NCBI GenBank assembly: GCA_964608735.1 | Contig: CAZSPL010000214.1 | Span: 1 to 6,423, forward strand | From: CAZSPL01 sp964608735 | GTDB lineage: Bacteria; JAJVIF01; JAPKYR01; CAZSPL01 | Length of the DNA stretch: 6,423 nucleotides | Reading direction: 5' to 3' | Shown here: piece after piece, positions 1 to 6,423 of the stretch | Layout of the letters: each line of letters begins with the position of its first letter | How positions within the stretch are numbered: the stretch's first letter is position 1 | Program-made: the position numbers and the translations under genes | Notes under the pieces: generated by a model | The model's database searches: none | What the model was told of the DNA's origin: nothing | What the model saw: only the letters and a program-made list of their open reading frames with translations

Positions 1-219
1 CCCGAAATTCACCCCTTGCTCGGTGATGTCTTTCCTTATTTCGCCGACCACCTTCCCGAACACGAGATAATAGAGCGTGATTAAAATCAGCGGGTTGAGG
101 AACGACCAGAGGAATCCGAGCGCGGAACCTTTGTATTTTATTTTCAAGTCGCGCGCGACGAGGTTGCGTATCATATCGCGTCGCGCCCACAGCTTCGCAA
201 TTTCCTCCTGCAGGTTCAC
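1..219 (-). CDS. ABC-2 type export permease (polysaccharide/O-antigen exporter family), 5' part only
   Basis: This is the N-terminal 73 codons of a gene that runs off the left edge of the window in an open frame. After a short amphipathic, charged N-terminus (residues 1-20) comes the block RDLKIKYKGSALGFLWSFLNP (about 24-43), then a hydrophobic stretch, LILITLYYLVFG. This R-D-L-K-x-[RK]-Y-K-x-S-x-L-G-x-L-W-x-x-x-x-P pattern is the hallmark entry to the first membrane helix in Wzm/TagG/KpsM-like permeases, which pair with an ATPase to export lipid-linked glycans across the inner membrane. The GTG start overlaps the stop of the preceding gene (GTGA, 216-219), which suggests translational coupling; a GGGGGGTG stretch about 10 bases upstream could serve as ribosome binding site. 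An in-frame ATG at codon 16 is possible but has no good ribosome binding site. The substrate cannot be told from this fragment; the ATPase partner should lie beyond the edge. Confidence 0.85.
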   Translation of the reverse strand, partial: MNLQEEIAKLWARRDMIRNLVARDLKIKYKGSALGFLWSFLNPLILITLYYLVFGKVVGEIRKDITEQGVNFG

Positions 220-3200
220 TCGGGACCGTCACCCCCCGCGTCTTCCCCCGTGGGCGATTCATCCGGCGGCGGTGCCTGCTCCCCGAGGATGATGGAGAAA
301 TCGAGCACGACATTACCCACGGCATCGAGCCTGCTTACGCCGTTATCATCGTATTCAACGGTGAGCGAATCAACGGCGAGAGCACCGGCATCGGATCTGA
401 GTACGACTCCCCCGGTGAGCACAAGCCGCCGTTCATCGGGAAGGAATGTCATGTTGTCGCATCGCATATTGATATCAGGCCCCTCGATACTGCAATCGGA
501 TCCCTGGATTTTCTCAAGCCCGTACATATTAAGGTCAACGAGGGTGAAAGTGTAGCCCGAATCGGTTTCGCCCACCGCATTGCCCGGAAACGTCCCGGCA
601 GTGAATGCATCATCTGTGAAATCGACCGTTCCCCCCCCGACTTTTACGGTGAGCACTTCGAACTCGGGGTTTACATCGATGGGAAGGGGGATTGCTATAG
701 GGCCCGGGGCGGGTTTGATGGGACGCGCGGGCGCGATTTCGCGCGGGAAGACCACCGTCGCGTCGCCGACGATTGTCGCCTTGTAAAGGGACAAGCCGGG
801 TGCCGTGGAACCGCCCGTATCCTTTAATTCAAGGGAATCGGACGCCAGGTCGAACTCAACGGCGTCGAGCTTGATGCCATCTTCGATGTCGAGAACGAGG
901 GGTTCGAGCGTTCCTTCGATGCGCTGCGCATCGAGCGTGTTGGCGCCATATGCGAGCCTGACATCGCCCTGAACCGAAACCCATTCCACGGGGATACCGG
1001 AATCCATTTTGCGCTCATATCTGAGTTTGTCGCCCCACAGCTCGACAATGCGCCCGTCGTGGTTTGTGAATTTGAGATAGACATTACCGTCGGCATCCCA
1101 TTGCTTGATGCCCGTGTCATCCCAGGCTACATCGTTCACATCCCCTTCGATGTATACCGTGCCCCTGATTTCATCCCCCGCGAGCTGGGCGAGGGATGCT
1201 TCCGGGCGGAGGAAAATACAGGCGCACAAAAGCGCGGGAAGAATGATAATGCTTCCCCGACGGCGGAGTCTATTCACCAATAAAGGACTCAACTAAGAGC
1301 GAACGCCTCACCAGTTCATGAGGACATCTTCATCAAGCGGATGAAAGAACGTCGCGACCGCGATGAGGTCATCGGATGTATTCGACGGGAAACTGTAGAC
1401 TTCCACGCGAATCCCGCGCGCCCGGAGCAGGGATACCAGGTCGGTGAAATCGCCGTCGCCGGATACCAGCGCGACCACATCGAGCTTCTCGGCCATGGAT
1501 ATCGAGTCGATTGCGATGCCCATGTCCCAGTCACCTTTCGCGGTACCGTCTGCCCTGACCCGGAGTTCTTTTATTCTAAGCTCGAACCCGAGAGCCTCGA
1601 GGATATGCTTGAACTGCGACTGGTTGATATCCGGGGCCTGGACGACATATGCCAAGGCCCTTATCACGCGCCTGTCGCGAGAGATACCCTCGATAAGTTT
1701 CCTGTAATCAATCTTGCGGTTGTATTTATACTTCGCCGTGTAGAACATGTTCTGCACATCGACGAAGATACCCACCCGCTGGTCGATATTGACCGGGAAT
1801 TCCCTCGGTATCGCTTTGATGGGAATCCCTTTTGCTTCGGTCCTGTATTCGTCCGATGAATCCCTCGACTGGTCCTTGCTGGTATCGGGTTCTTTCTTCT
1901 GCGATGTCCCTCTCGATTGCGCCGCGTGCCTGTTATCCGTATTTCTATCCGGTGTTTTCGCTTTCGGTATCTCAATTACGACCGGCTTAGCCGGGGCAAC
2001 GGGTCCTGTCGGGCGCTTGTATGATTCTTCTTCCATAAGCGGTGTGCCCTCATATTCGGGTTGCTGTGTCGAAGCGCCGGTCTCCTGCTTATCCTGCTTG
2101 GCCCGTGCCGGGGGGCGTTTTCGCGGACGCCTCGAGCGCGGAGGCCTTTTCGGCGGCTCCTTGTCCTGTTGAAAATCTTTCTTCGCTTCCTCTTCGTCTT
2201 TCGGTTTTTTTCCTCTTCTAATCAGGATTGTGCCTCCAATCTGTTAAAAATATGATGTCCCTACCCCGCGGCAAGCTCGCCCGCGAGATATTTCCTCGCT
2301 ATCTCGAGCTGGTAGTCATGATCCCTCAGGTATTCGGTCAATTCCTCGTTCTTCGCTTTATACTGGTCGCTCAGGCTTTCAAGCTCGGTGAGAAGGGAAC
2401 TGATGGTCTTATCATCAATATCCTTCGTTTCGAGGCTTATTTCGACATCCGGCTCGATCCCGACCTCGTTTATATCCCGCTCCTTCGGCGTCAGATACTT
2501 GTTCGTCGTAAGCACGAGGTTACTTCCGTCGGAAAGCTTGATGACATTCTGCACGACCCCTTTGCCGAAACTTTTCTGCCCCATTATCGTGCCGACGCCG
2601 TAGTCCTGGATCGCGCCCGCGACGATCTCGCTCGCCGAGGCGGAATACTGGTTTATAAGAACGACCAGCGGAAGCCCGAGCGCGTCGCCGTTGTCCTTGC
2701 CCGATGGGTCCACCGGGTCCGCATGAAGCTTGCCGTTCCGGTCGAGAAGATAGACCATGTCGCCTTTGGATACAAATATATCGCTCACGTATACCGCGGC
2801 ATCGAGGGGCCCGCCGACGTTATTGCGCAGGTCGAGTATCAAACCTTTCAGATCCTGCTTCTTCAAATCTTCAAGGGCCGCTTTCAGGTCGGCGGTCGTT
2901 TCCTTGTTGAACTGCGTCACCTCGACATAGCCGATTCCCCCGCCGAGCATACGGCTCTCCCACACGCTGGGATACTTGATATCATCGCGCATCATCGTGA
3001 ACAACTGCTGCTCGTCGCTTCCTGAGCGTAAAATCCCTATCTCGACGGAAGTACCCTTCTCGCCGCGGATAAGCTCGACGGCCTTCATGCTTCCGGCATC
3101 AAGGACATCCTGCCCGTCCACCGACGCGATAACATCACCGGTCAGTATTCCCGCTTCATATGCCGGGCCGCCCTCGAAAACATTCACGATGACCGTGTGC

Positions 3201-6200
3201 CCCTGCTGCTCTTCTATTGAAATGCCGACCCCCGAGTAAATCCCCTGTATCTCGTTCTGCAGCTCGTTAGCGGGATCGGGCGGGATGAAGCGGGAATATT
3301 CGTCACCGAGCGATGCCACCGCTCCCATCGCGGCGCCATAAACCACCTTCTGCGGGTCGATGTCGGCATTGATGTAATCATCGCTGATTGCATCGAATAC
3401 TTCGTAAAGCACTCCCATATCCTTCTGCTCTATTTCAACACCGGGCGTTTTCTGCTCGAAGCGAAGAAATTGAAGCGTCGATTTGAGCCAGACCGGTACG
3501 GTCGGACTCGCCATGGCACGCGGCGTGGCTGTGGCTATCTGGAATCCCAGGAGAAAAGTCACGACCACGAGCAAAACCAACAGGCCGGTACTACGAAAAT
3601 GAGAAGACCCGCTCATATGTCACCCTCCGGATGCAAGCTGTATTCATCCAAGAAATCCACAAATTCAAAGACGTGTAAGTATACCAAACTGTTTAAACCG
3701 GCGGTCATAGATTAGTAAAATTATCTTTACCGATATCTCCCTCGTTCCTATTTGAACCACTTGAATGCGATTATCATCACTTCATCCGGCAACCCGAGGT
3801 CGGCAAGAAGTATGAAGAACTGGTCCGCGCGCGGGTCCGCCGCGAGGGCGAAATCGAGCCCGGTCGACGACCATCGCGGATATGACCCCATCGCCTCGAT
3901 GTCGCGTCGCGGATAGAGCGCATATGCCGGGTTCCCCACGCGTTTGCCGACACTTCCGACCAGGGCCACCTGGGTGCCGGTTTTCGCCGCATCGTTGGCC
4001 TTCTGTTTCAGTATCACCGCGAGCGGGATGTCGAGGAACGCATCATCGAAATAATGCATGAACCCGAGCAGCTTGATTTCCCCCGGCGCGGGAATGGAAT
4101 CGACATCACCGGGATAGAAGACGACATACCGGTCATTCCCGTACGCATACCCCAGCGCTTTCTGAGGCGAGATGTTCCCCCGGATATCCCTGTCGCCCCA
4201 TTTCACGCCGTCGGGGACGCCATCAGCGTTCGAATCAATAAATCCCGACAGCAGCCCCTCACGGGCAAGGGATTTCTCGATGACGACGGCCGAGCTCTCG
4301 ACGACCTCGAACTCCGCTTCGGGCGGGATGGTCATCGAGCCGGTTTCGATATCGTCGGTGGAAAGTTCCCTCTGTGCCGCGCATCCCGGTGAAAGCGCTG
4401 CAATGCTGATGATTAAGATAAACGCAAAGTATCTCGTGATATGAATCATATCGTATCGCTCAATCCTGTTAGATTATAGCTTTTATCAGCTGAAAGCAAT
4501 CAGCCGCGCGACATCCGTCCCGGTGTCGCGAGTTTTTTGGTATAATCCCAAAACTTTCGATTCTGAGCGGTGAAATGAGATGAATATAGTCGTTTTTGTA
4601 AAGGAAACCCCGGATACCGATACCCCCATCAAGGTGAAGGATGGCAAGCTCAACCTGAGCGAGGTGAAGTTCATCGCCGGCACATACGACGAATACGCCG
4701 TCGAGGAAGCAATCCGTACCAGGGATGCATCCGGCGGCAAGGTGACGCTGATATGCTACGGCGTCGAACGCGCCGGCAAGACCCTCAATTCCGAGCTGGC
4801 GAAAGGGGCCGATGAACTCATCCTGTGCGATGAATTCCTCCCCGATGCCGACCCGCTCGCCGTGGGCGAATTGCTCGCGCGGATGGCGAAGGAAGTCGGG
4901 TTCGACATCATCCTCTGCGGATGGAAGGGCATCGACATGGACAATGCCCTCACCGCCACAATCGTCGCCGAAAAGCTCGGCATCCCGCATGTCTCCACCG
5001 CCGTGAAGATCGATATCGCGCCGGACGGCAAATCCGCGAAGGTGCAGAGAGCGGTCGAGAGCTCCATCGAGGTCGTCGAAACCCCCCTCCCCTCTATCAT
5101 CACCTGCCAGAAAGGGCTGAACGAGCCGCGCTATGCGAAACTTACAGGCATCATGCAGGCGAAGAAAAAACCGCATCAAGAGAAGAAGCTCGCGGATTAC
5201 GCGCTGTCACCGGATGAAATGAAATCATTGAGCAAGGTTGAATATACGGCGCTGATGCCGCCGCCGAAAAAGGAGCCGGGGAAGCTTCTCGAAGGGGACG
5301 ACATCACCCGGGTGAAACAGTTGATACATCATCTCAAGGAAGACGAGAAGGTCATTTGAACGATACCGAGGAGAGATAAATGCCAAAGGACATACTTGTT
5401 ATCGCTGAAATAGAGGACGGCCATCCGAAGAAAGTCTCGTTCGAATGCCTCCATCCCGCCGCGAAGATAGCGGCGTCGAGGGGTGGAGTGGTTCATGCGG
5501 CGGTGCTTGGACGCGAGACATCATCGGCGGCGGATGAACTGGCCGGGGCCGGAGCGTCGGTGGTGCATCAGTTGCGGGATGACAAGCTCGAACATTACAC
5601 GAGCGAAGGATGGCTGCAGGCGCTGAGAACGCTCGTCGCGAAAATCGATCCTGCGTACATTCTTTTCGGCAATTCATATCACGGGCGCGATTTGGCGGGG
5701 ATGCTCGCCGCCGCGCTCAACGCCGGGGTCGCCACCGATGTTACCGGCATCGATATCCTCGCCGACGGCGCGCTCGAAATCACGCGCCCGATTTACGCGG
5801 GCAATGCGATCGCGAAGCTGAAATTCAAGGAGATGCCGGGCGTCATCACCATCAGGCCGAATGTGTTCGCGTCGCCGGAGAATCCATCGCCCGGCGCGGT
5901 GGAGACGGAGCCGGTGACGATCGGCGACATACGCGCGATGGTCACGGAAGTTCTGGGCAAGCGTACGGGCAGCGTGGAGCTTACCGAGGCGGACATCGTC
6001 GTCGCAGGGGGGCGCGGGCTCGGCGACGCATCGAACTTCAAGCTCATCGAGGAGCTCGCGCGGGTGATGGGGGGCGCATGCGGGGCGTCGAGGGTCATCG
6101 TCGACGCGGGCTGGGTCGAGCATATGCACCAGGTGGGGCAGACGGGCAAGACGGTGAGCCCGAAGCTGTACATCGCAATCGGCATTGCGGGGGCGGTGCA

Positions 6201-6423
6201 GCATCTGGCGGGGATGCTTTCATCGAAGGTCATCGTCGCGGTCAACTCGGATCCCGACGCGCCGATCTTCAAGGTGGCGGATTACGGTATTGTCGGTGAT
6301 GCGGGGAAGATACTTCCGGTGATGATCGAGGAGTTCGGGAAGGTTTGCGGGGCGAGTTGATTCTCCTGGTGCCGCTTAAAAGCGGGTCTTCGAGCTTGTA
6401 GGCGGCACACGGCCAATGTTCAC

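Overview
The window comes from the chromosome of a moderately GC-rich bacterium with a diderm (Gram-negative-type) envelope. The diderm call rests on an OstA/LptA-like exported protein encoded next to the start of a polysaccharide-type ABC-2 permease. No protein here is distinctive enough to name the genus or phylum; an uncultured or deep-branching lineage is possible but is only a guess. I see no tRNA, rRNA, CRISPR, insertion sequence or phage gene.

Layout. Positions 1-3616 hold a tight minus-strand gene cluster, transcribed right to left. It starts with an S41 carboxy-terminal processing protease (3616-2261). Next is a LabA-type NYN-domain protein (to 1308), then an exported OstA/LptA-like protein (1292-216), then the first 73 codons of an ABC-2 export permease that runs off the left edge (219-1). 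A candidate extended -10 promoter for the cluster lies at 3678-3708. Upstream, at 4449-3748, is a separately promoted minus-strand gene for a small predicted lipoprotein of unknown function. On the plus strand, 4580-6360 encodes both subunits of an electron transfer flavoprotein (etfB, etfA), divergent from the lipoprotein gene. The 130-bp divergent intergenic region has a TATAAT box for each direction and a GC-rich perfect dyad followed by six T's. The last 63 bases hold no gene I can support, only short inverted repeats.

How the genes may work together. The four-gene minus-strand cluster looks like an envelope module: a membrane-anchored periplasmic protease, a predicted nuclease or RNA-binding regulator, a periplasmic beta-strand-rich protein of the LPS-transport type, and an inner-membrane glycan exporter. 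The function of the set is inference. The etfBA pair is a standard flavin electron carrier whose partner dehydrogenase lies outside the window.

Most interesting points. The NYN gene seems to be longer than its first ATG allows: the frame is open for about 62 more codons, encodes a Lys/Arg/Pro-rich tail, and has a strong GGAGG ahead of ATC/CTG/ATT codons but no ATG, GTG or TTG, which suggests non-AUG initiation. The dyad at the etf promoter and the divergent cofactor-site residues of EtfB are also worth a look.
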